Origin: Eisenbergiella tayi
Lineage (GTDB): Bacteria > Bacillota > Clostridia > Lachnospirales > Lachnospiraceae
DNA length: 46,492 nucleotides
NCBI RefSeq assembly: GCF_001881565.1
Contig: NZ_MPDJ01000004.1
Location: 326,464-372,955, forward strand
Reading direction: 5' to 3'
Positions within the stretch are counted from its first letter, which is position 1, and each line of letters begins with the position of its first letter. The notes under the pieces were generated by a model that was given only the letters and a program-made list of their open reading frames with translations, was not told the origin of the DNA and searched no databases. Both the position numbers and the translations under genes were made by a program. Positions 8,910 to 16,905 of the stretch are shown in pieces.

Positions 8910-9677
8910 TTATTGCAATAAAGTTTTCGTCTCCGTCCCCTCCGTTTTCAACATCTTTCGGACACACAGGATAAGAATAAGGCCGGAAATCAGGGTGGCT
9001 GAAACTACAAAGAGACTTTTTCCCCAAAGCCAGCTTCTCTCCCCTTCTAAAGACAAAACCACAGCTGTCAGATTGGAAACTGCATGCACCAGAAACGCCG
9101 CCCCCAGCCCTCCGCATTTCTCATAGGCCGCCGCCAGCAGCAATCCCAGGCATACGGCGTAAAGGCCCTGCACCAGCTGAAGATGATATATTCCAAAAAG
9201 CACCGCTGTTATGCCTGCCGCCAGAGCCGGTCCGCATTCCTTACGCAGTCTTCCGAATCCCAGTTCCCGGAAGACCAGCTCTTCGGCAAAGGGAATCAGT
9301 ACACAGGATATCAGCAGCTGTTCCCACATTCGGCTTGCGTATATCATTTCCGCCCTTCCGTCATACATGCCGGATGTACTTTCCAGACCGAACAGAATAA
9401 GCAGGCCGTTCAGCATAATGCACACAGCTATTCCTGCCGGAATAAGCAGCCATCCATATCCCAGCGTCTTACCGCCGCTTCCCAGATTTTCCCAAAAGCC
9501 TCTTCCTCTGTACAGCCGTCCGCCCAGAAGCAATGTCACCACCGCAGCTCCCGCCGCCACACCGGCCACCTCCAGCACAGAGAACCTCCGGGGACACAGC
9601 AGGGCCGCCGCTCCCATTACCCCCAAATACCATAAAACAGGCCAGAGCACTTTCCATCCAAGCTTCCATCCACGCAT
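8910..9677 (-). CDS. CPBP-family intramembrane glutamic endopeptidase (CAAX protease-like)
   Basis: The 255-residue protein is strongly hydrophobic, with about seven or eight membrane segments. It contains all three family motifs in order: EELVFRELGFGRL (EExxxR), FGIYHL (FxxxH) and HAVSN (HxxxN). Members are membrane proteases related to Rce1 and often act in peptide or bacteriocin handling or immunity. AGGGGGG lies 8 bases before the ATG. It is convergent with nothing and lies just upstream of argH. No nearby gene reveals a substrate. Confidence 0.85.
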   Translation of the reverse strand: MRGWKLGWKVLWPVLWYLGVMGAAALLCPRRFSVLEVAGVAAGAAVVTLLLGGRLYRGRGFWENLGSGGKTLGYGWLLIPAGIAVCIMLNGLLILFGLESTSGMYDGRAEMIYASRMWEQLLISCVLIPFAEELVFRELGFGRLRKECGPALAAGITAVLFGIYHLQLVQGLYAVCLGLLLAAAYEKCGGLGAAFLVHAVSNLTAVVLSLEGERSWLWGKSLFVVSATLISGLILILCVRKMLKTEGTETKTLLQ

Positions 9678-9828
9678 TCCCGCGCCCCCCTCTCTCGCCA
9701 GCCACCTGTTTCCGCAGTCGTTATTATCCTGAATTTATTTTACCATTTTCCGCCCTCATCCACCACTAAAATAAATCCTTTTTACATAGTTCATACATTT
9801 CGGGGATATCGGCAAAGCCATCAGTTTA

Positions 9829-9856
9829 TGCCGGTATTTCCGAAAAAATACCGGCA
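9829..9856. other. perfect hairpin in the leader of the second ABC operon
   Basis: TGCCGGTATTT and AAATACCGGCA form an 11-bp stem with a 6-base loop. It lies in the 287-base gap between the CPBP gene and the ABC ATPase gene, about 110 bases before the ATPase ATG. There is no T-tract on either side, so a simple terminator is unlikely. I could not match the leader to a riboswitch class (no TPP, cobalamin or guanidine-I motifs seen). Confidence 0.55.
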
Positions 9857-9964
9857 AGGAACAAATTCCCGCCGGATTCATATGATATGTTATATAACTG
9901 TCCGGAACCGAATTGCCACCATGGGACCCGGTATTTTCTTTTCCGGCCAGATTGGAGGATTGAC

Positions 9965-10735
9965 ATGGAAGACATCATACTCTCATTGAAAAATATAGCT
10001 TTCTCCTATCACAGTCTGAACGGGGAAATCAAAGCACTCGACAACATATCCTTTTCGGTCCGAACCGGAGAATTCCTGGCCATCGTCGGTCCCAGCGGCT
10101 GTGGAAAATCTACGATTCTCTCCCTCATTGCCGGATTGCTTCAGCCTGAATCCGGCGATATTACTTTTTATACCAAAGATCCGCATGATAAAAAGCCGGG
10201 AATCGGCTACATGCTTCAGCATGATCATCTCTTCGAATGGAGGGATATTTATAAAAATGTCACACTCGGACTGGAAATCAACAAACAGCTGACCCCCGAA
10301 AAGAAGGAAAAGGTTCTTTCCATGGTAAATGACTATGGCCTTTCTCCTTTTCTTCATAAAAAACCAAGTGAGCTGTCCGGCGGTCTGAAGCAGCGTGCGG
10401 CTCTCGTCCGTACACTGGCCCTGGAGCCGGAAATCCTGCTTCTCGACGAACCCTTCAGCGCCCTTGACTACCAGACACGTCTCACGGTGTCCGCGGATAT
10501 CTGCCGGATCATACGTTCCGCCGGGAAAACCGCAGTTTTAATTACCCACGACCTTTCGGAAGCCGTCAGCCTGGCGGATAGGGTTATTGTTCTCAGCAAC
10601 CGTCCCGCACGGGTAAAAGCTGAAATCCCTATTCACCTCACCCTTAAAGATGATTCCCTGCTCGCTTCCAGAAACGCGCCGGAATTCAAGGATTATTTTA
10701 ATCAGCTTTGGGAGGAACTGACAGATGAATCATAA
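9965..10735 (+). CDS. ABC transporter ATP-binding protein (nitrate/sulfonate/taurine or thiamine-precursor type)
   Basis: This 256-residue ATPase contains Walker A GPSGCGKST, the signature LSGGLKQRAALVR, Walker B LLLDEPFSALD and the switch ITHDLSEA. The short C terminus and EPFSALDYQTR sequence place it in the SsuB/TauB/ThiZ-like group. The ATG at 9965 is preceded by GGAGG 6 bases upstream; a longer frame beginning at 9887 lacks an RBS and extends into the leader. Its stop overlaps the permease start by 11 bases. The partner permease is now split by an integrated element, so the transporter is probably non-functional unless excision restores it. No binding-protein gene follows the reconstructed permease. 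Confidence 0.88.
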   Translation: MEDIILSLKNIAFSYHSLNGEIKALDNISFSVRTGEFLAIVGPSGCGKSTILSLIAGLLQPESGDITFYTKDPHDKKPGIGYMLQHDHLFEWRDIYKNVTLGLEINKQLTPEKKEKVLSMVNDYGLSPFLHKKPSELSGGLKQRAALVRTLALEPEILLLDEPFSALDYQTRLTVSADICRIIRSAGKTAVLITHDLSEAVSLADRVIVLSNRPARVKAEIPIHLTLKDDSLLASRNAPEFKDYFNQLWEELTDES

Positions 10736-11468
10736 AAAATCAACGAAAAACATGACCCCGGCAGAGCTTTCCGCCTCTGCCCAGGAACGCTTTGTAGCCG
10801 ATCACAGGAAGCATCACCGAATGGTTACTTTTATGCGTTTCTTCATTCTTATTGTCTTTCTGGCTGTCTGGGAGCTGTGTGCCGATCTGAAAATCATTGA
10901 CTCCTTCTTCTTTTCCAGCCCCAGCCGGGTTGCTGCCTGTTTTATTACTATGCTGCAAAAGAACTCCTTATTCATGCATATCGGCGTTACTTTATACGAA
11001 ACCATACTCAGCTTTCTCCTGGTTTTTGCTTTCAGCATGATCTGCGCCACACTGCTGTGGTATTCCACGAAACTGACGGAAATCCTGGAGCCTTACCTCG
11101 TTGTCCTTAACAGCCTTCCCAAATCCGCTTTGGCGCCGCTGCTTATCGTATGGCTGGGAACCGGAATGAACACCATAATTGTCGCCGGTATCTCTGTGGC
11201 CATCTTCGGGGCTATCATCAATCTTTACACCGGCTTCCGTCAGGTGGACGAGGAAAAAATAAAGCTTATTTATACCCTTGGAGGCAACCGGAGAACCACC
11301 TTATTTAAAGTGGTCCTTCCCGGATCCGTTCCTATTATACTCAGCACGATGAAGGTAAATATCGGGCTGGCCCTTGTCGGCGTCATCATCGGTGAATTCC
11401 TGGCAGCCAGAAGGGGGCTTGGTTATCTGATCATTTATGGAAGCCAGGTCTTCAGCCGGGTGTCATAA
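10725..11468 (+). pseudogene. 5' part of ABC transporter permease, interrupted by element insertion
   Basis: The product is an SsuC/ThiX-like permease. The BPD_transp_1 domain is recognisable (VVLNSLPKSALAPLLIVWLG; TLGGNRRTTLFKVVLPGSVPIIL, the ATPase-contact EAA-like loop). It has about six hydrophobic segments, and a 30-residue basic N-terminal extension precedes the first. The native frame runs to GSQVF (codon ending at 11453), then passes into four foreign codons and TAA. Homologues continue for about 35 residues with a last transmembrane helix. Exactly that helix is encoded at 21838-21942, so this is the 5' fragment of a split gene, not a naturally short permease. Confidence 0.85.
11449..11453 (+). 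other. attL core of the integrated element
   Basis: TCTTC here is shared with 21833-21837. Host permease sequence ends at this core and element sequence (AGCCGGGTGTCATAA) begins. Joining the left flank to the right flank across the core gives GTC TTC CAG CTC, an uninterrupted permease frame. Confidence 0.75.
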
Positions 11469-11512
11469 ATGATAAAAAGGAATATCCAAAGTGGGCTCCC
11501 TCTCCGCCGTTC

Positions 11513-13204
11513 TTATTTATCCGTCAGCACCCTGCAAAGCTTTTTGAAGAATGCAATGCCATATTTTATAAACGTGTGGTAGCCTTCTGAACGCAAGCCC
11601 GCATCGTACTGCTTTTCTTCTATTTGCGCGAGTGCCTGGGAGGCTTTTTCTTCCAGATGCCCATAGGAATCCGCCACCTTTGTTTCAATAATGACCGCTA
11701 TCCCTTCATATGGCGCCGAACGGATAATAATATCGCTCCTCCCCATACCGCTTTCCCGGTTGGATTCTACAATATAACCCTCCATCATTTTCAGAAGTCC
11801 TGTTGTAAAACCATGATAATAATCTTCCCTGTAGTCGAAAAAGCTTATTGTCTCCATCAGATTTCTGGAAAGTTCTTTTTCAACCATCATGGTATCCTTT
11901 TCCAACAGTGCTTTATACAACAACGAAAAATCCTTCTGTCTGATTTGCCTGTCGAACCATTCCATAATGGTATTTCGGTAGATATATTTCACCTCTGCAT
12001 TGGGAATCGCCAACAACATATAAATGGTATCCGCCTGCATATATTCCCTGGTCTTTTTTAAGTATCCTGTAAAGAAAAGGAAGTTCCAAAGATTATCCTC
12101 CGACCGATAGATGTCTTCGTAGGTGATATCCTCATGTACCGGTTTCTCAATACAGTCCCCCGCAATCAGATTTTCCAGCTCCATTTTTACGCTGCTGCCC
12201 GCATGTTCAATCATATCCCGTATGATACTGTTAGACGAAGTGTTTGCCCAATAGGGCCGGGGCATTGAATTAACCTCACTTACGGCTTCGTTCACATAAT
12301 TAACCATACTCCATGGGTTATATACTTCCGTATCTCCAAAAAGATAACCGTCATACCAGCGCTTCACTTCTTCCGTCTTTTCTTCTATATGATAAAAATG
12401 GAGCAGGCTTACGACCTCCGGGACAGTAAACCCAAAATATTCCGAATATCTGGAGCGCAATACAGAAACAATTTCTAGATTGTTTAAGCCCGTAAAAATA
12501 CTTTCTTTACTGATTCGGAGACAGCCGGTTACTACTGCAAATTCCAGATTGAAATTTGACTTTAAGGCAGATTCAAACAGAGACCTGATAAAATCTGTCA
12601 TTTGGCCATAAAATCCTCTGAACCATGCATTTTCAAGCGGCACATCATATTCGTCTATTAAAATTATAACGTTTTTCTGATATACCTTCTTCAGGCAGCG
12701 TGTAAGAAACTCCAATGCAATAGCGTAATCAATCCGGGAAGCCTTTTTCTCTCTTATACGGATAAACAACTCTTTCTCTTCAGTAAGCAGCCAGTCACCA
12801 TCTATTACATAATTGTGCCGCACAAATTCCTTTGAAATTTCATTCACGACCGCATCATAGGCCATTTCAAAATCCGGCTGTTTTGCAGATTTCAGAGACA
12901 GGCTGATAACAGGGTATTGCCCCATATGCTTAAGGTAACTTTCCCCGGCACCAAAAATTTTCAGTCCCTTGAACAGCCCGCTGTTATCTATTGCCTCCCC
13001 CTCTGCTGTAAATTCTTTTTCGAAGAAGTACCGGAGCATGCTGAGAGCCAATGTCTTCCCAAAGCGCCGCGGCCTGGTAAACAGCCGCACCTTGCTGCTG
13101 TTATCCAAAAGTTCTTTAACGAACAAAGATTTATCTACATAGTAACAATCTTTTTCAATAATTTCTTTAAAGTCTTCCATTCCGATGGGTAATGTTTTTT
13201 TCAT
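11513..13204 (-). CDS. AAA-ATPase-like protein with C-terminal PD-(D/E)XK nuclease-like domain
   Basis: The protein has about 563 residues. It starts with LPIGMEDFKEIIEKDCYYVDKS, the hallmark of the AAA-ATPase_like family (PF09820). The P-loop-like RPRRFGKTLALSML follows near residue 46 and a Walker B-like VIILIDEYDVPLE lies near residue 185. The C-terminal part, with GRSDIII and AVIIETKVAD, matches the PD-(D/E)XK_9 domain (PF08011). These proteins are abundant in Bacteroidetes and clostridia and their role is not established. The ATG at 13204 has AAGGAG 7 bases upstream. The gene occupies the left end of the integrated element, with its stop about 60 bases from attL. A function in defence or in element biology is plausible but not shown. 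Confidence 0.85.
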   Translation of the reverse strand: MKKTLPIGMEDFKEIIEKDCYYVDKSLFVKELLDNSSKVRLFTRPRRFGKTLALSMLRYFFEKEFTAEGEAIDNSGLFKGLKIFGAGESYLKHMGQYPVISLSLKSAKQPDFEMAYDAVVNEISKEFVRHNYVIDGDWLLTEEKELFIRIREKKASRIDYAIALEFLTRCLKKVYQKNVIILIDEYDVPLENAWFRGFYGQMTDFIRSLFESALKSNFNLEFAVVTGCLRISKESIFTGLNNLEIVSVLRSRYSEYFGFTVPEVVSLLHFYHIEEKTEEVKRWYDGYLFGDTEVYNPWSMVNYVNEAVSEVNSMPRPYWANTSSNSIIRDMIEHAGSSVKMELENLIAGDCIEKPVHEDITYEDIYRSEDNLWNFLFFTGYLKKTREYMQADTIYMLLAIPNAEVKYIYRNTIMEWFDRQIRQKDFSLLYKALLEKDTMMVEKELSRNLMETISFFDYREDYYHGFTTGLLKMMEGYIVESNRESGMGRSDIIIRSAPYEGIAVIIETKVADSYGHLEEKASQALAQIEEKQYDAGLRSEGYHTFIKYGIAFFKKLCRVLTDK

Positions 13205-13316
13205 AATGATTCTCCTTCGGCAAACCCCCATAATTTTTACATTACCATTTTATCATGTATTTTTCGTTTCCGCCACCTGACTCTCTTGGCTTTTTCCATA
13301 TCCGCTTTTTTAATAT

Positions 13317-13347
13317 TGCCGGTATCCTTATAAAACAGATACCGGCA
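13317..13347. other. perfect 10-bp inverted repeat downstream of the recombinase gene
   Basis: TGCCGGTATC and GATACCGGCA enclose an 11-base loop between the recombinase stop and the AAA-ATPase-like start. On the minus strand the following bases are A-rich, not T-rich, so it is not a canonical terminator. The arm begins with the same TGCCGGTAT as the hairpin at 9829. Confidence 0.5.
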
Positions 13348-13353
13348 GCCTAA

Positions 13354-15234
13354 TCATGAAATAATCCATCTTCCCTTTCCATTTGGCACGCTATAATGTA
13401 TTTTCCCTTCCTTTCTCAGTTCCCGGATTCTCCTGTTTACAAGAGAAATACTGACATCCATCTTCTCAGAAATCATTTTGGCCGTAATCCGTGGATTTTG
13501 CTTCATATACCGTATAATAATCTTTTTTTCCTCTTCAATCATTTGCTGATGGGATGTACTGCACTTCTGAGGTATTTTAACCACCGTAAGTCTGTCTGTT
13601 TCCTCCCGGACAGATTGGAACATATCATTTTGGGATTCTTCTATGCCGCAGATTTTCCATGAATCAAGGTAAATCTCCAGACAGTCAGGAAACACTTTTA
13701 TCTTTTGGATATTCTGCAGCATGTCAGCCGTCTGGGCTTGTTCTATGATACCGCTTTCCAGGTTCCTCCTTATATCTTCTATTCTTTTTTCTAAAGTAAT
13801 GCTCTGTTCAGCCTGCTCCTGAAGCTTGGTCAATTGAAAATTGATTTTGTCCATTTCTTTTTGAAAGCCTTCGCTTTTTCTGGTATATTCCACATCGGAA
13901 ATAACGCCGTCCAAAAGCTTTTCCAGCAGAATATCCTCTTGTCTCAGTATCCTGTCCGAGGCCTCCTCCAGTTTTTCTTTTTCCCCATAAGCGTTTTCAT
14001 TATGAAACACTTTCCTTAAAACCGCCAGTGTATCTCTAAGGAGGTCTTCTTTCCTGATATTCAGGCTTTTATATTTTTTTTGGCATATGGTTTCCAGTGT
14101 TATCTGCAGTTTTTCTTCATCTACATGAACATTGTCACAACCTGCATATTCTTCTTTGGGCGCCTTTCTTATCTGATTTCTCTGCAAAGCTTCCTTTTTT
14201 CTTCCGTTCTGCAGGTAATTACTACATTTCCACTCAACTGCCTTTCCATCCTTTCTCTGTCTGACAGTTCTGTAAAAGGGATGCCCGCATAAGCCACAGC
14301 AAAGTTTCCCTGAGAAATCAAACTTTCCCTGGCTGCTGAATTTTGCATAACTGCCACCACAATTTCTCATCTCCCTTCTGTCATCCATGCTTCTGTTTGC
14401 ACGCAGGAACAGTTCATCATCAACAATTGCCGGAATGGCTTTCCTATGTATTATCCAGTCTGATTCCGGATTCCTGCTCACTTGCTTACTGTCAAAGTCA
14501 TAATGATAACGGTTCTGGACAACATCCCCTTTATATAACGGGTTGCGGATTATATTGCGTATGATGGAGGGACTAAGCATATTGCCTTCCCTGTTCCGAT
14601 ATCCCTTCGCAAATAAAATTTCAGCGCTGCAGTGTGTTCCATAACCATTCGCCGACAATTGAAATATCATGCGTATCATTTCCGCTTCCTGCTCATCGAC
14701 CAGGAGGCTTTTATCCGGAAGCTTTTTATATCCATAGGTATGATTGGTTATTACAAAGCACTGTCCTTCACGCTGCCGGTTCCGATGGGCGTTATTAATT
14801 TTTTTACTGAGTTCACGGCTGTATTCTTCCGCAAGGATTGCCTTTATGCCTGTTATCAGCGCATCATCAGGGGTGTAAAATTTCCTTTCCAAATATATGT
14901 AAAGCCGTTTTTTATTTCTTTGTAATCTGTCCAGGAACAGATACCAGTCCTTGGTATTGCGCATCAGTCTGTCCTGGCTCTTTATTACTATAATATCAAA
15001 TTTATCTGTTTCCAAATCCTGATAAAGCCTATTGTATTCCTTTCTTCCTTTCGATGTAGTTCCACTCTTGGCCTCCACATAGGTATCTATTAATTGCCAT
15101 CCTTGTTCAGCCACACAATTTTTGGCTTCCTGTACTTGTTTTACCAGTGCATCCTTCTGCCGTTCCTCTTCCGTGCTGCACCGGTTATATGTTACCGCCC
15201 GAAACTGCCATGAAGACGCTTCTATTCCATACAA
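13354..15234 (-). CDS. large serine recombinase (integrase of the element)
   Basis: The protein has 626 residues in the usual order for large serine recombinases. The resolvase catalytic domain has the nucleophile serine in YNRCSTEEE (S20) and the downstream IIVIKSQDRLMRNT and EEYSRELSKKI motifs. Next come the Recombinase domain (GYRNREGNMLSPSIIRNIIRNPLYKGD split over residues 215-245) and a zinc ribbon (CCGLCGHPF, then KCSNY and a later Cys). A coiled-coil segment follows at about 430-510. Unusually, the last 60 residues form a helix-turn-helix (ITAKMISEKMDVSISLVNRRIRELRKEG). Start is TTG at 15234; the in-register ATG next to it is out of frame. AAGGAG is 10 bases upstream and overlaps the preceding small gene. 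It is the best candidate for moving this element. Confidence 0.9.
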   Translation of the reverse strand: MYGIEASSWQFRAVTYNRCSTEEERQKDALVKQVQEAKNCVAEQGWQLIDTYVEAKSGTTSKGRKEYNRLYQDLETDKFDIIVIKSQDRLMRNTKDWYLFLDRLQRNKKRLYIYLERKFYTPDDALITGIKAILAEEYSRELSKKINNAHRNRQREGQCFVITNHTYGYKKLPDKSLLVDEQEAEMIRMIFQLSANGYGTHCSAEILFAKGYRNREGNMLSPSIIRNIIRNPLYKGDVVQNRYHYDFDSKQVSRNPESDWIIHRKAIPAIVDDELFLRANRSMDDRREMRNCGGSYAKFSSQGKFDFSGKLCCGLCGHPFYRTVRQRKDGKAVEWKCSNYLQNGRKKEALQRNQIRKAPKEEYAGCDNVHVDEEKLQITLETICQKKYKSLNIRKEDLLRDTLAVLRKVFHNENAYGEKEKLEEASDRILRQEDILLEKLLDGVISDVEYTRKSEGFQKEMDKINFQLTKLQEQAEQSITLEKRIEDIRRNLESGIIEQAQTADMLQNIQKIKVFPDCLEIYLDSWKICGIEESQNDMFQSVREETDRLTVVKIPQKCSTSHQQMIEEEKKIIIRYMKQNPRITAKMISEKMDVSISLVNRRIRELRKEGKIHYSVPNGKGRWIIS

Positions 15235-15241
15235 GGTATTT

Positions 15242-15385
15242 TCACTCCTTCCGAAGCTGTTCCAACATACGCAGTTGTTCCTCCGGCGTAATAAAATTTT
15301 CGCGGGTTAAAATTCTGCATACCTGCTCAAGGACACTGTTTTTTTCTTTTGCTGCCATTTTTTCTCCTTTTTCGTCTAAGGGCAT
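15242..15385 (-). CDS. small conserved-looking protein upstream of the recombinase (47 aa)
   Basis: The frame starts at ATG 15385 with AGGAG 8 bases before it and encodes 47 residues rich in Lys and Glu (including KNSVLEQVCRILTRENFITP). It ends 7 bases before the recombinase TTG codon, and its 3' end contains the recombinase RBS, so the two are probably translationally coupled. An internal ATG at 15358 is an alternative start. Short helical proteins of this kind are often found before clostridial recombinases. I cannot assign a role. Confidence 0.6.
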   Translation of the reverse strand: MPLDEKGEKMAAKEKNSVLEQVCRILTRENFITPEEQLRMLEQLRKE

Positions 15386-15442
15386 AAATACATCTCCTGC
15401 ATCACATCATTACTATATATTTATGCCCCTGTTCTTAGATTT

Positions 15443-15511
15443 TTACCGGCGGCTTATATGATTTACCAGATTTAATAAATTTGCGTCCTGTATAATATGC
15501 ATTCTAACCAT
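15443..15511 (-). CDS. possible 22-residue leader peptide
   Basis: ATG at 15511 follows a strong AAGGAG at 6-base spacing and opens a 22-codon frame (MVRMHIIQDANLLNLVNHIS and two more Arg). It precedes the 47-residue gene and the recombinase. The RBS is better than chance, but nothing else supports translation. It could be a leader peptide or coincidence. Confidence 0.3.
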   Translation of the reverse strand: MVRMHIIQDANLLNLVNHISRR

Positions 15512-15530
15512 GTTTACTCCTTATCGTTTA

Positions 15531-15827
15531 TTATTCATTTATTTCCTTATATTTTATCGTAAAATAATAGGCCGGGTTATTTCTTTTGCCCCAACATTTA
15601 TGTGTCTGCCCTGTATCCAGTATAAATACTGTCTTTCCAGATAAAACTACATTTAATTCCATCTGGTTCATGCGACATATTTTTCCAGCCCCTGAAATTC
15701 CCGATTCTGTCAACATAGGACTAAAAATTTTTAAAAAAATACCCAGACTGTCTCCAGCCTGGATATCATCATACTTTGTTCCATTTTTCAGTTTAATCTT
15801 CTTTTTCTGCCACAGAAGGAATATCAT
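15531..15827 (-). CDS. hypothetical small protein (98 aa), uncertain
   Basis: The frame overlaps the end of the AAA+ gene by 35 bases and runs 98 codons. Composition after residue 12 is protein-like, with alternating hydrophobic and polar residues and a Cys-containing stretch (THKCWGKRNNPAYYFT), but I recognise no domain. The early residues overlap another gene, so translation may start later. It may be a fifth gene of the AAA+ cassette or a remnant. Confidence 0.35.
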   Translation of the reverse strand: MIFLLWQKKKIKLKNGTKYDDIQAGDSLGIFLKIFSPMLTESGISGAGKICRMNQMELNVVLSGKTVFILDTGQTHKCWGKRNNPAYYFTIKYKEINE

Positions 15828-16905
15828 CCGCCTTCAATTCCATAAGATCCTCACGGCTTGGCTTGTCAATTCCGTTTACACGTCTGGCATGATTCATTAC
15901 CATATCTTCATACAGATTTCTTACAAGTCTGCCATTAGCAAACTCTTCTCCCTTATGCGCCACACCATAGGCAATAATGGCTTTTACCTTCTCAACACCA
16001 TTCTTCGATAAAACATAATCATTCTTCTTGCACATCATATTCATGATGCCATCCAGTTCTTCCTCATCATAGTCTTCGAACTCAATAAACGTATTGAATC
16101 TGGATTTCAATCCAGGATTAGATTCAAAGAATAATTTCATCGGTTCTGTATAGCCAGCAACAATGACCACCAAATCATCTCTATAATCCTCCAATGCCTT
16201 TGTCAGTTCTGTTAAACATTCTCGGCCATAAGAATCAGAATGATCATTTTCAGTAATACTGTATGCCTCATCTATGAAGAGCACACCGCCTTTTGCGCGT
16301 TCTATAACCTCTTTAACTTTCAAGGCAGTCTGCCCCTGATATCCAGCAATCAGATCCGTCCTGGATACTTCTAAAAAATGCCCTTTTGAAAGAAGACCAA
16401 TCTGTTTATATATACGACCGACAATACGAGCAACCGTTGTTTTCCCTGTTCCAGGATTTCCTGTAAACGCAAGGTGAAGAGTGCTTTTGGAGGAAAATAA
16501 GCCTTCCTTCTCTCTTAATTTTTGTACCTTCTGATAAGCTATAAGATCATTTACAGCGGCTTTCACCTTCTTAAGCCCCACTAATTCATCAAGTTCATTC
16601 AATAATTCACCAAGAGACTTTTCTTCTTCAACAGGCAAAAGCTTTTTATCATTACAGATTTCTTTTACTCTAATATATCCATAATAGCTTACAATCTCAT
16701 CTTTCAGGGCTTGGGCTATCTGTACAATTTGCTTAATTTCATTTTTGGCAAATTCCGAAATTTTTTTACACAATTCCACCGTTGCGGAATCATCTTTATC
16801 CTCAACTATGGAAAATGCCAATTTAGTTATTTCTCCATCGCTGTTCGTAATAGCGTCCAATTTTGACGCCATATTCATGAGATTTTTTTCTCTTTTGTTC
16901 TCCAT
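15793..16905 (-). CDS. CbbX/SpoVK-type AAA+ ATPase
   Basis: The protein has 370 residues. The first 95 are helical and of unknown function. The AAA+ core follows: Walker A GNPGTGKT (149-156), the substrate-loop segment GYQGQTALKVKEVI, Walker B VLFIDEAYS (D212, E213), sensor-1 region VVIVAGYTEPM, and arginine-finger region NPGLKSRFN (R269). This is the CbbX/CfxQ/SpoVK clade, which also includes EccA of type VII secretion. Such ATPases usually remodel a partner protein by threading its tail through a hexamer pore. The ATG overlaps the coiled-coil gene's stop (TGATG), implying coupled translation. The partners are probably the three membrane proteins upstream. Confidence 0.88.
   Translation of the reverse strand: MENKREKNLMNMASKLDAITNSDGEITKLAFSIVEDKDDSATVELCKKISEFAKNEIKQIVQIAQALKDEIVSYYGYIRVKEICNDKKLLPVEEEKSLGELLNELDELVGLKKVKAAVNDLIAYQKVQKLREKEGLFSSKSTLHLAFTGNPGTGKTTVARIVGRIYKQIGLLSKGHFLEVSRTDLIAGYQGQTALKVKEVIERAKGGVLFIDEAYSITENDHSDSYGRECLTELTKALEDYRDDLVVIVAGYTEPMKLFFESNPGLKSRFNTFIEFEDYDEEELDGIMNMMCKKNDYVLSKNGVEKVKAIIAYGVAHKGEEFANGRLVRNLYEDMVMNHARRVNGIDKPSREDLMELKADDIPSVAEKED

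Noticed and set aside
9887..9964. N-terminal extension of the ABC ATPase
   Set aside because: The ATG at 9965 has a proper GGAGG; the extension has none and overlaps the structured leader.
9780..9964. TPP, cobalamin or guanidine riboswitch in the ABC leader
   Set aside because: I could not find the conserved sequence blocks of these classes.
13317..13347. Recombinase terminator
   Set aside because: The stem is strong but is followed by A-rich, not T-rich, sequence in the direction of transcription.
15793..16905. Identification of the AAA+ gene as EccA of a type VII secretion system
   Set aside because: It belongs to the same broad clade, but no WXG100, EccC or other secretion genes are present.
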